Below, one piece after another: positions 35,801 to 44,589 of a DNA stretch of 64,000 nt (its first letter is position 1; each line of letters begins with the position of its first letter). The stretch is from the NCBI RefSeq assembly GCF_021497945.1, contig NZ_CP046524.1, forward strand, positions 593,501 through 657,500. The letters run 5' to 3'. The DNA is from Streptococcus oralis. GTDB taxonomy: Bacteria; Bacillota; Bacilli; Lactobacillales; Streptococcaceae. The notes under the pieces were generated by a model. It did no database searches and was not told the DNA's origin. It saw nothing but the letters and a program-made list of their open reading frames with translations. The position numbers and the translations under genes were made by a program.

Positions 35801-38800
35801 ACAGTCTTTACTGGTAAGAAAGAAGGACAAGAAAAGACCGTTCTCGGAACAGAAGTACCAAAAGTACGTACTGTTATTGAGAAAGAGCCAAAAATGCCGA
35901 AGACAGTCGGTTTTATCTACAGTGATGGCAGTCGTGAAAAACGTCCAGTAACTTGGTCTTCAGTTGATGTGAGCCAAGCAGGAGTTGTGACTGTTAAAGG
36001 TATGGCAGACGGACGCGAAGTTGAGGCCCGTGTCGAAATTCTAGCAATCGCAAATGAGCTTCCAACTGTTAAGCGTGTTGCTCCAGGAACAGACTTGAGC
36101 GCTGTTGACAAATACGTTTCTATTGCTGTTACGGATGGAAGCATACAAGAATACGAAGTTGATAAGTGGGAGATTGCGGAAGCAGATAAAGCTAAACTGT
36201 CAGTTGCAGGATCACGTATTCAAATGACTGGCCAACTGGGTGGTGAGACTATTCACGCTACCCTTGTAGTAGAAGACGGTGATGTTGCAGCACCTGTAGC
36301 ACCAAATGTAACTGTAGGTGGTGAATCTGTCACTGGTCTTACTACTCAAAATCCAATGCAATACCGAACTCTTGCTTACGGTGCATCCTTGCCAGAAGTT
36401 GTAGCAAGTGCTGAAAATGCGGATGTTACTGTAGTCCAAGCAAGTGCAGCAAACGGCATGCGTGCAAGCATCTATGTTCAACCAAAAGATGGTGGCCCTC
36501 TTCAAACCTATGCAATTCAATTCCTTGAAGAAGCACCGAAAATTGACCACTTGAGTTTGCAAGTAGAGCAATCTGACGGTCTTAAAGAAGATCAAACAGT
36601 GAAATTGTCTGTACTCGCTCACTATCAAGACGGAACACAAGCAGTTTTACCAGCTGATAAAGTGACCTTCTCTACAAGTGGTGAAGGGGAAGTCGCAGTT
36701 CGTAAGGGAATGCTTGAGTTGCATAATCCAGGAACAGTCACTCTCAAAGCAGAATATGAGGGTGCTACAGGTCAAGTTGATCTCACTATCCAGACCAATA
36801 CTGAGAAAAAAGTAGCCCAATCTATCCGCCCTGTAAATGTAGTCACAGATTTGCATCAGGAACCAAGTCTTCCAGTAACAGTAACAGTTGAGTATGACAA
36901 AGGTTTCCCTAAAGCCCACAAAGTCACTTGGCAAGCCATTCCAAAAGAAAAACTCGACCACTATCAAACCTTTGAAGTTCTAGGTAAAGTTGAAGGTCTG
37001 GATCTTGAAGCGCGTGCAAAAGTCTCTGTAGAAGGTATCATTTCAGTTGAAGAAGTTAGTGTTACAACACCAATCGCAGAAGCACCACAATTACCAGAAA
37101 GCGTTCGTACCTACGATTCAAATGGTCACGCTTCATCAGCTAAGGTTACTTGGGATAAGATTCGTCCAGAGCAATACGCCAAGGAAGGTGTCTTTACAGT
37201 CAATGGTCGCCTAGAAGGTACGCAATTAACAACTAAACTTCATGTTCGCGTATCTGCTCAAACTGAGCAAGGTGCAAACATTTCTGACCAATGGACCGGT
37301 TCAGAATTGCCACTAGCCTTTGCTTCAGACTCAAATCCAAGCGACCCAGTTTCAAATGTTAATGACAAGCTCATTTCCTATAATAACCAACCAGCTAACC
37401 GTTGGACAAACTGGAATCGTACTAATCCAGAAGCTTCAGTCGGTGTCCTATTCGGAGATTCAGGTATCTTGAGCAAACGTTCTGTTGATAATCTAAGTGT
37501 CGGATTCCACGAAGACCACGGAGTTGGTGTACCTAAGTCTTATGTGATTGAGTATTACGTCGGTAAGACTGTTCCAACAGCTCCTAAAAATCCTAGCTTT
37601 GTAGGTGAGGAAAACCATGTCTTTAACGATCCTGCAAACTGGAAAGAGGTAAGCAATCTCAAAGCACCAGCTCAATTAAAAGCTGGAGAAATGAATCATT
37701 TTAGCTTTGATAAAGTTGAGACCTATGCGGTTCGCATTCGTATGGTTCGACTTGATAGCAAGAAAGGAACATCTATCACAGAGGTACAAATCTTTGCGAA
37801 ACAAGTTGCGGCAGCCAAACAAGGACAAACGAGAATCCAAGTTGACGGCAAAGATTTAGCAAACTTCAACCCTGATTTGACAGACTACTACCTTGAGTCT
37901 GTAGATGGAAAAATTCCTGCAGTAACAGCAAGTGTTAGCAACAATGGTCTCGCTACCGTCGTTCCAAGCGTTCGTGAAGGTGAGCCGGTACGTGTTATCG
38001 CTAAGGCTGAAAATGGTGACATCCTAGGAGAATACCGTATACATTTCACTAAGGACAAAGACTTGCTTTCTCGTAAACCTCTTGCTGCGGTCAAACAAGC
38101 TCGCTTGCTACAAGTAGGACAACCACTTGAATTGCCAACGAAGGTTCCGGTTTACTTCACAGGTAAAGACGGTTACGAAACAAAAGACTTGGCAGTGGAA
38201 TGGGAAGAAGTTCCAGCAGAAAATCTGACAAAAGCAGGTCAATTTACTGTTCGAGGTCGTGTCCTTGGTAGTGATCTCGTTGCGGAGTTCACTGTACGAG
38301 TGACGGACAAACTTGGTGAGGCTCTCTCAAACAACCCTAACTATGATGAAAACAGTAACCAAGCCTTTGCTTCTGCAACTAATGATATTGATCCAAGTTC
38401 ACATGACCGTGTAGACTATATCAATGATGGAGATCACAATGAAAATCGTCGTTGGACAAACTGGTCTCCAACACCATCTTCTAATCCAGAAGTATCAGCA
38501 GGTGTGATCTTCCGTGAAAATGGTAAGATTGTAGAACGGACTGTTGCACAAGCTAAACTTCACTTCTTTGCAGATAGTGGTACGGATGCGCCATCTAAAC
38601 TTGTTTTGGAACGTTATATTGGTCCAGAGTTTGAAGTGCCAACCTACTATTCAAACTATCAAGCCTACGACGCAGCCCATCCATTCAACAATCCAGAAAA
38701 TTGGGAAGCTGTTCCTTATCGTGCGTATAAAGATATTGAAGCTGGTGATGAAATCAACGTAACATTTAAAGCCGTGAAAGCCAAAGCCATGAGATGGCGC

Positions 38801-40111
38801 ATGGAGCGTAAAGCAGACAAGAGCGGTGTTGCGATGATTGAGATGACCTTCCTTGCACCAAGCGAATTGCCTCAAGAAAGTACGCAATCGAAGATTCTTG
38901 TGGATGGAAAAGAACTTCCTGATTTCGCTGAAAACCGTCAAGACTATCAGGTAACTTATAGCGGACAACGTCCAAAAGTTTCAGTTGAGGAAACAGACCA
39001 AGTGGCTTCAACAGTTGTAGATAGCGGAGATGATAGTCTTCCGGTACTTGTTCGTCTTGTTTCAGAAAGTGGAAAACAAGTCAAGGAATACCGTATCCAC
39101 TTGACCAAGGAAAAACCAGTTTCTGAGAAGACAGTTGCTGCTGTACAAGAAGATCTTCCAAAACTCGAATTTGTTGAAAAAGATTTGGCCTACAAGACGG
39201 TTGAGAAAAAAGATTCAACACTGTATCTAGGTGAAACTCGTGTAGAACAAGAAGGAAAAGTTGGTAAAGAACGTATCTTTACAGCGATTAATCCTGATGG
39301 AAGTAAGGAAGAAAAACTTCGCGAAGTGGTAGAGGCTCCGACAGACCGCATCGTCTTGGTCGGAACAAAACCAGGAACCTCTCTTCCAGAAGACGAAGTG
39401 AAGAACCTAGTCCTTAACAGACCAGAACTTGTAATCGAAGAAGAAACAATTGATTTCAAGGTTCAGGAGCGTAAGTCTGATAAGTTGTATCTAGGTGAAA
39501 CTCGTATCCTCCAAGAAGGTCAAAAGGGTATTCGCATTCACTTGATCGAGGTTGAAAATGGTAAGCGGACTGAAAAAGAAAGCTATGATAAAGTTATAAC
39601 TCAGGATCGCATCGTAGAAGTTGGAACGAAACCAGGGACCTCCCTTCCAGAGGATGAAGTGAAGAACCTTGTCCTTAACAGACCAGAACTTGTAATTGAA
39701 GAAGAAACAATTGACTTCAAGGTTCAGGAACAAAAGAACGATAAGCTTCCAGCAGGTCAAACCCGTGTTCTCCAAGAAGGACAAAAAGGTATCCGTATTC
39801 ACTTGATTGAAGTTGAAAATGGCAAGCGAACTGAAAAAGAAAGCTATGATAAAGTCGTGGCTCAGGATCGCATTGTAGAAGTTGGTACGGCTGGTGAAAC
39901 GACTAAACCAGTACCGCAAGAGTCTACAAAACCACAAGTATCAGAAAAGGCAGATACAAAAGAAATCGCTTCAAGTGCAGTTGGTCAGGTTCAAAAAGAG
40001 CAGTTACCAAATACAGGAAGTGCAGAAGGTCAAGCAGCAGTAGCAGCAGGATTAGCTCTTCTTGGTTTGAGTGCAGGACTAGTAGCCACTAAAGGCAAAA
40101 AAGAGGATTAG
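32873..40111 (+). CDS. bgaA: Cell-wall-anchored beta-galactosidase (BgaA type)
   Basis: 2412 residues; removes terminal beta-1,4 galactose from host N-glycans and can act as an adhesin. YSIRK signal (Y12-K16) with a normal signal peptide, an Ala/Glu/Lys-rich segment to about 140, GH2 sugar-binding and TIM-barrel domains with acid/base E564 (IGNEIGE) and nucleophile E645 (GSETSS), then Big-type Ig folds, two CBM71-like domains (about 1465-1640 and 1820-2000; each with the NRWTNW / RRWTNW motif), three G5-like repeats and LPNTG at 2378-2382 with a hydrophobic and charged tail. Start at ATG 32873 (AAGGAGG); an ATG at 32840 is rejected. Longer than the roughly 2230-residue pneumococcal form, mostly through C-terminal repeats. 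Confidence 0.96.
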   Translation: MEKGYWNRKRVYSIRKFAVGACSVMIGTCAVLFGGSVIGESPVFADETPIAHTVEQAKEESPAVEEKKDQAVAEHKDVASVDQSQAAPIEASKPEKKEAEPVAPKEEKASLKPEETAPKVESQASSQEKPVKEELKAATNEEVNQMIEDRKVNFNQNWHFKLNANPKEAVKSDADVSTWQKLDLPHDWSIFNDFDHQSPAQNEGGQLNGGEAWYRKTFKLDEKDLKKNVRLTFDGVYMDSQVYVNGQLVGHYPNGYNQFSYDITKYLHKDGRENVIAVHAVNKQPSSRWYSGSGIYRDVTLQVTDKVHVEKNGTTILTPKLEEQQHGKVETHVASKIVNTDDKDHELVAEYQIVERGGQAVTGLVRTASRTLKAHESTSLDAILEVERPKLWTVLNDKPALYELITRVYRDGQLVDAKKDLFGYRYYHWTPNEGFSLNGERIKFHGVSLHHDHGALGAEENYKAEYRRLKQMKEMGVNSIRTTHNPASPQTLQIAAELGLLVQEEAFDTWYGGKKPYDYGRFFEKDATHPEARKGEKWSDYDLRTMVERDKNNPAVFMWSIGNEIGEANGNAHSLATVKRLVKVIKDVDTTRYVTMGADKFRFGDGSGDHEKIANELDAVGFNYSEDNYKKLRAKHPNWLIYGSETSSATRTRGSYYRPEQELKHSNGPERHYEQSDYGNDRVNWGKTATDSWTFDRDNAGYAGQFIWTGTDYIGEPTPWHNQNQTPVKSSYFGIVDTAGIPKHDFYLYQSQWVSVKKKPMVHLLPHWNWENPTLKANVADADGKIPVRAYSNAASVELFLNGQSLGVKTFNKKQTSDGRTYQEGANAKELYLEWKVAYQPGTLEAVARDEAGKEIARDKITTAGQPAGVRLVKEEHAIAADGKDLTYIYYEIVDSEGNVVPTANNLVRFQLHGQGQLVGVDNGEQASRERYKAQPDGSWIRRAFNGKGVAIVKSTEQAGKFTLTAHSDLLKSGQVTVFTGKKEGQEKTVLGTEVPKVRTVIEKEPKMPKTVGFIYSDGSREKRPVTWSSVDVSQAGVVTVKGMADGREVEARVEILAIANELPTVKRVAPGTDLSAVDKYVSIAVTDGSIQEYEVDKWEIAEADKAKLSVAGSRIQMTGQLGGETIHATLVVEDGDVAAPVAPNVTVGGESVTGLTTQNPMQYRTLAYGASLPEVVASAENADVTVVQASAANGMRASIYVQPKDGGPLQTYAIQFLEEAPKIDHLSLQVEQSDGLKEDQTVKLSVLAHYQDGTQAVLPADKVTFSTSGEGEVAVRKGMLELHNPGTVTLKAEYEGATGQVDLTIQTNTEKKVAQSIRPVNVVTDLHQEPSLPVTVTVEYDKGFPKAHKVTWQAIPKEKLDHYQTFEVLGKVEGLDLEARAKVSVEGIISVEEVSVTTPIAEAPQLPESVRTYDSNGHASSAKVTWDKIRPEQYAKEGVFTVNGRLEGTQLTTKLHVRVSAQTEQGANISDQWTGSELPLAFASDSNPSDPVSNVNDKLISYNNQPANRWTNWNRTNPEASVGVLFGDSGILSKRSVDNLSVGFHEDHGVGVPKSYVIEYYVGKTVPTAPKNPSFVGEENHVFNDPANWKEVSNLKAPAQLKAGEMNHFSFDKVETYAVRIRMVRLDSKKGTSITEVQIFAKQVAAAKQGQTRIQVDGKDLANFNPDLTDYYLESVDGKIPAVTASVSNNGLATVVPSVREGEPVRVIAKAENGDILGEYRIHFTKDKDLLSRKPLAAVKQARLLQVGQPLELPTKVPVYFTGKDGYETKDLAVEWEEVPAENLTKAGQFTVRGRVLGSDLVAEFTVRVTDKLGEALSNNPNYDENSNQAFASATNDIDPSSHDRVDYINDGDHNENRRWTNWSPTPSSNPEVSAGVIFRENGKIVERTVAQAKLHFFADSGTDAPSKLVLERYIGPEFEVPTYYSNYQAYDAAHPFNNPENWEAVPYRAYKDIEAGDEINVTFKAVKAKAMRWRMERKADKSGVAMIEMTFLAPSELPQESTQSKILVDGKELPDFAENRQDYQVTYSGQRPKVSVEETDQVASTVVDSGDDSLPVLVRLVSESGKQVKEYRIHLTKEKPVSEKTVAAVQEDLPKLEFVEKDLAYKTVEKKDSTLYLGETRVEQEGKVGKERIFTAINPDGSKEEKLREVVEAPTDRIVLVGTKPGTSLPEDEVKNLVLNRPELVIEEETIDFKVQERKSDKLYLGETRILQEGQKGIRIHLIEVENGKRTEKESYDKVITQDRIVEVGTKPGTSLPEDEVKNLVLNRPELVIEEETIDFKVQEQKNDKLPAGQTRVLQEGQKGIRIHLIEVENGKRTEKESYDKVVAQDRIVEVGTAGETTKPVPQESTKPQVSEKADTKEIASSAVGQVQKEQLPNTGSAEGQAAVAAGLALLGLSAGLVATKGKKED
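39362..39883 (+). repeat. Two 261-bp tandem repeats in bgaA (87 residues each)
   Basis: Unit 1 is 39362-39622 and unit 2 is 39623-39883. Both encode GTKPGTSLPEDEVKNLVLNR, then a G5-like segment ending KRTEKESYDKV and DRIVEVGT. They are almost identical except YLGETRI versus PAGQTRV. A more diverged G5 copy precedes them. Confidence 0.9.
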
Positions 40112-40169
40112 ATATTTTTGATACCTTATTTGCCATTTAAGACCTGAGAGAAACTCTCGTCTCAAATAA

Positions 40170-40206
40170 AAAGTCCTTAGAATACAAGTTTCTAAGGGCT
40201 TTTCTT
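40170..40206 (+). terminator. Rho-independent terminator after bgaA
   Basis: AAAGTCCTTAGAA pairs with TTTCTAAGGGCTTT (one G-T), followed by TCTTT. A smaller hairpin, GAGAG-AAA-CTCTC, lies just upstream (40146-40158). Confidence 0.85.
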
Positions 40207-40289
40207 TGTGTAAAATCGTATAATTTTACTATCTGTGTAATTTTGGAGAGAAAGCAAGAATCCCTAGAAGGCATTTTCTAGAGATTCCA

Positions 40290-40646
40290 TTATTGTTTCA
40301 GTAAGAACAATTCGACAATCATAGCTATGTAAATGATTAGAGTAAGGAGAAAACCAGCTCTCCAGAAGAATTTGATGAATTTAGGGTAGTAAAAACTTCG
40401 TTTTTTGAGGAGAAAAAAGATAACTAGGAGGATTGCTAGGAGAGAAAGTGCGACACCAAGTCGCGGTAGAAAGTTGTGGGTAAAGGCTTTAGCAGTAATC
40501 AGATAGTACTCAAATACCAAAAGTGGAAAAGCTAGATCCGCGAAATTAAATCCTATTTTCCTAAGTCCGAAAAGCTTGGTGACAATAAAGCAAACTACCA
40601 AGGTCAATATCAATAATAAAATAGATGCTATTTTCATTAAAATCAT
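40290..40646 (-). CDS. DUF3397-like membrane protein, apparently leaderless
   Basis: 118 residues with four likely membrane helices (ASILLLILTLVVCFIVTKLF, then about 35-52, 60-80 and 95-115) and short basic loops; this is the DUF3397 pattern of lactic acid bacteria, function unknown. The predicted -10 box (TGATACAAT on the minus strand) ends at 40653, so +1 falls at 40646, on the ATG of MILMKIAS. The longer frame beginning two codons upstream overlaps the start region and is not expected to be transcribed. It faces away from the radical SAM gene. Confidence 0.8.
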   Translation of the reverse strand: MILMKIASILLLILTLVVCFIVTKLFGLRKIGFNFADLAFPLLVFEYYLITAKAFTHNFLPRLGVALSLLAILLVIFFLLKKRSFYYPKFIKFFWRAGFLLTLIIYIAMIVELFLLKQ

Positions 40647-40652
40647 ACCCAT

Positions 40653-40661
40653 ATTGTATCA
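40653..40661 (-). promoter_or_regulatory. Extended -10 promoter of the DUF3397-like gene
   Basis: On the minus strand the sequence is TGATACAAT. Standard spacing places +1 at 40646, the start codon. The -35 (TTTCCT near 40676) is weak. Confidence 0.55.
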
Positions 40662-40716
40662 TAAAAAACCGCTAAAGGAAATGAGAAACAAGGGAATTTG
40701 TTGGAAAGTCAGGCTT

Positions 40717-40745
40717 TTGAGATTGTAGGTGTTTTTTGTTATAAT
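40717..40745 (+). promoter_or_regulatory. Promoter of the radical SAM gene, +1 next to its ATG
   Basis: TTGAGA (40717-40722), 17 nt, TATAAT (40740-40745) with extended TGT. Predicted +1 is 40752, one base before the ATG at 40753. Confidence 0.75.
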
Positions 40746-40752
40746 GAAAGTT

Positions 40753-41700
40753 ATGAAATCTTATAATACCTTGAATGATTATTATCGAAAACTTTTTGGA
40801 GAAAAGACTTTCAAAGTTCCTATTGATGCGGGATTTGACTGTCCCAATCGGGATGGAACTGTAGCTCATGGGGGTTGTACCTTTTGTACGGTTTCGGGTT
40901 CTGGAGATGCTATCGTGGCACCGGATGCTCCTATCCGCGAGCAATTTTATAAGGAAATTGACTTTATGCATCGCAAATGGCCAGATGTTAAAAAGTATCT
41001 GGTTTATTTTCAAAACTTTACCAACACCCATGAAAAGGTGGAAGTGATTCGGGAACGCTATGAGCAGGCTATCAATGAGCCAGGTGTAGTAGGGATCAAT
41101 ATCGGAACACGGCCAGACTGTTTACCCGATGAAACCATCGAATATTTGGCTGAGTTGTCGGAACGAATGCATGTGACGGTAGAATTGGGCTTGCAGACAA
41201 CCTTTGAAGCAACCTCTGACCTGATTAACCGTGCTCATTCCTATGAATTGTATGTTGAAACAGTAAAACGCTTGAGGAAATATCCCAAGATTGAAATTGT
41301 TTCCCATTTGATCAATGGTTTACCCGGTGAGACTCATGAGATGATGGTCGAAAATGTTCGTCGCTGTGTTACGGATAATGATATTCAAGGAATTAAGCTG
41401 CACTTGCTTCACCTCATGACCAATACACGGATGCAGCGGGATTATCACGAAGGACGTTTGCAACTGATGAGTCAGGACGAATATGTCAAAGTCATCTGTG
41501 ACCAACTGGAAATCATACCCAAGCATATCGTCATTCATCGAATCACAGGAGATGCACCGAGAGATATGTTGATTGGTCCCATGTGGAGCCTCAAAAAATG
41601 GGAAGTGCTAAATGCTATTGAAACTGAAATGAGACGCCGCGGAAGTGTTCAAGGATGCAAGGCTGTAAAACAGGAGTTTGAAAATGAAAAGACCACTTGA
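40753..41700 (+). CDS. TIGR01212-family radical SAM protein (YtqA-like)
   Basis: 315 residues. The iron-sulfur cluster motif is C30-x11-C42-x2-C45 in DCPNRDG...GCTFC, the spacing typical of the TIGR01212/YtqA group; GINIGTRPDCLPDE near 112 and the C-terminal HRITGDAPRDMLIGPMW complete the pattern. Recent work links YtqA-type proteins with YtqB-type methylases in making the side chain of wobble uridine 34 in tRNA; I infer the same from the adjacent ytqB-like gene, which overlaps by 17 nt. The message looks leaderless. Start ATG 40753; the GTG at 40729 is upstream of +1. Confidence 0.9.
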   Translation: MKSYNTLNDYYRKLFGEKTFKVPIDAGFDCPNRDGTVAHGGCTFCTVSGSGDAIVAPDAPIREQFYKEIDFMHRKWPDVKKYLVYFQNFTNTHEKVEVIRERYEQAINEPGVVGINIGTRPDCLPDETIEYLAELSERMHVTVELGLQTTFEATSDLINRAHSYELYVETVKRLRKYPKIEIVSHLINGLPGETHEMMVENVRRCVTDNDIQGIKLHLLHLMTNTRMQRDYHEGRLQLMSQDEYVKVICDQLEIIPKHIVIHRITGDAPRDMLIGPMWSLKKWEVLNAIETEMRRRGSVQGCKAVKQEFENEKTT

Positions 41701-42241
41701 GATGGCACATGATTTTTTGGCTGAGGTTGTGACTCAGGATGATATCGTAGTGGATGCGACCATGGGCAATGGCCATGATACCCTTTTTCTAGCCAAGCTG
41801 GCCAAGCAAGTCTATGCCTTTGATATCCAGGAGCAGGCTTTGGAGAAGACGCAAGAGCGTTTGGATCAGGCTGGAATGACAAATGCCCAGTTAATCTTGC
41901 AAGGTCATGAGACACTTGATCAATTTGTTACAGAAGCTAAGGCAGGGATTTTTAATCTGGGTTATCTGCCTTCTGCTGACAAATCCGTTATCACCCAACC
42001 TCAGACTACTATCGAAGCCTTAGAAAAGCTGTGTCATTTACTTGTTAAGGGTGGAAGGATTGCCATTATGATCTACTATGGTCATGAAGGAGGAGACACC
42101 GAGAGGGATGCTGTATTGGATTTTGTTAGCCAGTTGAACCAACAAGAGTATACAGCGGCCATTTATCGAACCCTCAACCAAGTTAACAATCCACCGTTTT
42201 TAGTTATGATTGAGAAATTAGAAAGATATAGACATGGATAA
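41684..42241 (+). CDS. Class I SAM-dependent methyltransferase (YtqB/MnmM-like)
   Basis: 185 residues. Motif I is VVDATMGNGHDTLFLA near 22-37; FDIQEQAL is the acidic end of beta2; FNLGYLPSADKSV near 94-106 is the NLGYLP signature of the YtqB family; NPPFLVMIEK ends the fold. YtqB homologues in Bacillus were shown to be MnmM, the methylase making 5-methylaminomethyl (mnm5s2) uridine 34 in tRNA. Start at ATG 41684 with AGGAG at 41672-41676; a TTG at 41678 is rejected. Overlaps its radical SAM partner and the small gene behind it. Confidence 0.92.
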   Translation: MKRPLEMAHDFLAEVVTQDDIVVDATMGNGHDTLFLAKLAKQVYAFDIQEQALEKTQERLDQAGMTNAQLILQGHETLDQFVTEAKAGIFNLGYLPSADKSVITQPQTTIEALEKLCHLLVKGGRIAIMIYYGHEGGDTERDAVLDFVSQLNQQEYTAAIYRTLNQVNNPPFLVMIEKLERYRHG

Positions 42242-42488
42242 GCAATACCTACGTGAGAAATTAGAGGCTATGCGCCAAAATTTTGTCGAGTCAACGCATC
42301 ACGAGCGAGCAGTCGGGGTGCTCGACGAAGCACATATGAGCAAGAAAATGCTTAAAATCAAGAAAAAATTAGTGGCTCTTGAAATGGAACGATGCCAAAA
42401 AAAAATTGAGCACAAAGACTGTTCTAAGATTGATCAGAAAATCCAAGAGCAAAAGGAGATTTTTGAATCTTGTTGTAAAAAAGATTAA
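42234..42488 (+). CDS. Small Cys-containing helical hypothetical protein
   Basis: 84 residues, highly charged, likely one long helix or coiled coil (KKMLKIKKKLVALEMERCQKK). Three regions hold Cys: C54 and C63 in the middle and CC at 80-81 near the C-terminus (ESCCKKD). It overlaps ytqB by 8 nt (starts with MDKQYLREKLEAM), so it is expressed with the tRNA-modification pair, and ends 11 nt before the antiporter gene. No known domain. The codon use is like its neighbours; a redox, metal or scaffold role is speculation. Confidence 0.8.
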   Translation: MDKQYLREKLEAMRQNFVESTHHERAVGVLDEAHMSKKMLKIKKKLVALEMERCQKKIEHKDCSKIDQKIQEQKEIFESCCKKD

Positions 42489-42499
42489 GGAGGGTCTAG

Positions 42500-44554
42500 A
42501 TGACACTACTAATTTACCTGATTCTATTTTTATTAGTCTTAATCGTTTCAACTACGACCAATAAACTTCTACCTTTTTTGCCCCTCCCCCTAGTACAAAT
42601 CCTTTTGGGGCTTGGCATTGGTCTTTTTTTGCCCAATACTGACTTTCATCTTAATACAGAGCTGTTTCTGGCCATGGTTATTGGCCCCTTACTTTTCCGA
42701 GAGGCAGAAGAAGCCGATATTACATCTGTTTTAAAACACTGGCGCATCATTGTCTACTTAATCTTTCCAGTAATTTTCATCTCTACCTTGAGTTTGGGAG
42801 CCTTGGCTCATTTCCTTTGGCTCAGTCTTCCTTTAGCTGCCTGTGTGGCTGTTGGGGCAGCGCTTGGTCCGACAGATCTGGTAGCCTTTGCTTCTCTTTC
42901 TGAGCGTTTTCGTTTTCCAAAACGGGTATCCAATATTCTCAAAGGAGAAGGACTTCTAAATGACGCTTCTGGCTTGGTTGCCTTTCGAGTGGCTCTGGCT
43001 GCTTGGACAACTGGCGCTTTTTCCCTCAGTCAGGCTGGAACATCCCTAGCACTTTCTATCCTTGGTGGTTTTGCAGTCGGTTTTGTGACGGCAATGATCA
43101 ATCGTTTCTTGCATACATTTTTACTGAGTGTGCGAGCGACAGATATAGCGAGTGAACTCTTGCTTGAACTGAGTTTGCCTCTCATGACCTTCTTTATCGC
43201 TGAAGAAATCCATGTTTCAGGGATTATCGCAGTTGTAGTCGCAGGCATTTTGAAGGCCAGTCGTTTCAAAAAAATCACGCTCCTCGAAGCTCAAGTAGAT
43301 ACTGTTACAGATACGGTTTGGCATACCGTAACCTTTATGCTCAATGGTTCGGTCTTTGTCATCTTGGGAATGGAATTGGAAATGATAGCAGAACCTATCC
43401 TGACCAATCCCCTTTATAGCCCCTTACTACTATTAGTATCGGTTGTTTTGCTGACATTTTTACTTTTTGCAATTCGCTTTGTCATGATTTATGGTTTCTA
43501 TGTTTGGAGAACACGACGCCTCAAGAAAAGTCTCCGTAAATACATGAAGGATATGCTCCTTTTGACCTTCTCTGGTGTAAAAGGAACGGTCTCTATTGCC
43601 ACCATACTTCTCATACCAAGCAATCTAGAGCAGGAGTATCCCCTCTTACTTTTTCTAGTAGCGGGTGTCACGCTATTAAGCTTTCTAACAGGTCTCTTAG
43701 TTCTTCCCCACCTTTCCGAGGAACAAGAAGAAACAAAAGATTACCTCATGCACATTGCGATTTTAAATGAGGTCACAGCAGAATTAGAAAAAGAACTGGA
43801 AGGGCATAAGAATAAACTTCCCCTTTATGTAGCTATTGATAATTATCACGGTCGAATTGAAAACCTAATCCTTAGTCAAGAAAACAAAAGTGCCCAAGAG
43901 GACTGGGAGGCTTTAAAACTCCTCATCTTGAGTATCGAAAGTGATGGTTTGGAACAGGCTTACGAGGAAGAGAAAATCGGTGAACGTGGTTATCAAGTTT
44001 ATCAACGCTATCTGAAAAATATGGAGCAGAGTATCAATCGCAAGGTGGCTTCCCGCCTAACATATTACTTCCTTGTGTCGCTCCGTATCTTGCGTTTTCT
44101 CCTGCATGAATTGCTGACCTTTGGCCAGACCTTCCGTAGTTGGAATGACAAGGAGCAACGTCGCCTTCGAGCTATTGACTATGATCAAATATCCGAACTC
44201 TATCTGGAGAATACGGAGTTGATTATCGAAAGTTTGGAAAACCTAAAAGGAATCTACAAGAGTAGTCTGATTAGCTTTATGCAGGAGTCTCGCTTGCGTG
44301 AAACAGCTATTATCGGTAGTGGGGCCTTTGTCGAACGTGTTATCACTCGTATCAAACCAAACAATATCGATGAAATGCTAAGAGGTTACTACCTAGAACG
44401 TAAGTTAATCTTTGAATACGAAGAGAAGAAATTGATTACGACCAAGTATGCCAAAAAATTACGGCAAAATGTCAACAATCTTGAAAATTATTCTCTAAAA
44501 GAAGCCGCAAATACCCTACCCTATGATATGATGGAATTAGTCAGAAGAAATTAG
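42500..44554 (+). CDS. Cation/proton antiporter (CPA1, NhaP / YjcE-like)
   Basis: 684 residues: an N-terminal 11-13 helix Na+/H+ exchanger domain (about 1-410) with GPLLFREAEEAD near 70, ALGPTDLVAFASLSERF near 119 and LNDASGLVAFRVAL near 151-164 containing the ND pair of the ion-binding site, followed by a cytoplasmic C-terminal domain of about 270 residues rich in Glu and Lys helices. Likely exports Na+ or Li+ to regulate pH and salt. AAGGAGGGT precedes the ATG. Confidence 0.94.
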   Translation: MTLLIYLILFLLVLIVSTTTNKLLPFLPLPLVQILLGLGIGLFLPNTDFHLNTELFLAMVIGPLLFREAEEADITSVLKHWRIIVYLIFPVIFISTLSLGALAHFLWLSLPLAACVAVGAALGPTDLVAFASLSERFRFPKRVSNILKGEGLLNDASGLVAFRVALAAWTTGAFSLSQAGTSLALSILGGFAVGFVTAMINRFLHTFLLSVRATDIASELLLELSLPLMTFFIAEEIHVSGIIAVVVAGILKASRFKKITLLEAQVDTVTDTVWHTVTFMLNGSVFVILGMELEMIAEPILTNPLYSPLLLLVSVVLLTFLLFAIRFVMIYGFYVWRTRRLKKSLRKYMKDMLLLTFSGVKGTVSIATILLIPSNLEQEYPLLLFLVAGVTLLSFLTGLLVLPHLSEEQEETKDYLMHIAILNEVTAELEKELEGHKNKLPLYVAIDNYHGRIENLILSQENKSAQEDWEALKLLILSIESDGLEQAYEEEKIGERGYQVYQRYLKNMEQSINRKVASRLTYYFLVSLRILRFLLHELLTFGQTFRSWNDKEQRRLRAIDYDQISELYLENTELIIESLENLKGIYKSSLISFMQESRLRETAIIGSGAFVERVITRIKPNNIDEMLRGYYLERKLIFEYEEKKLITTKYAKKLRQNVNNLENYSLKEAANTLPYDMMELVRRN

Positions 44555-44589
44555 TTTAGGAAAACAAAGTGTATTAGGAGGATCGCAAC

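Noticed and set aside
34055..39937. Long minus-strand frames within bgaA
   Set aside because: They mirror the coding strand of a clear gene and have odd Cys/Phe-rich composition.
40744..40752. ATG at 40744 for the radical SAM gene
   Set aside because: It is within the -10 box and so upstream of +1.
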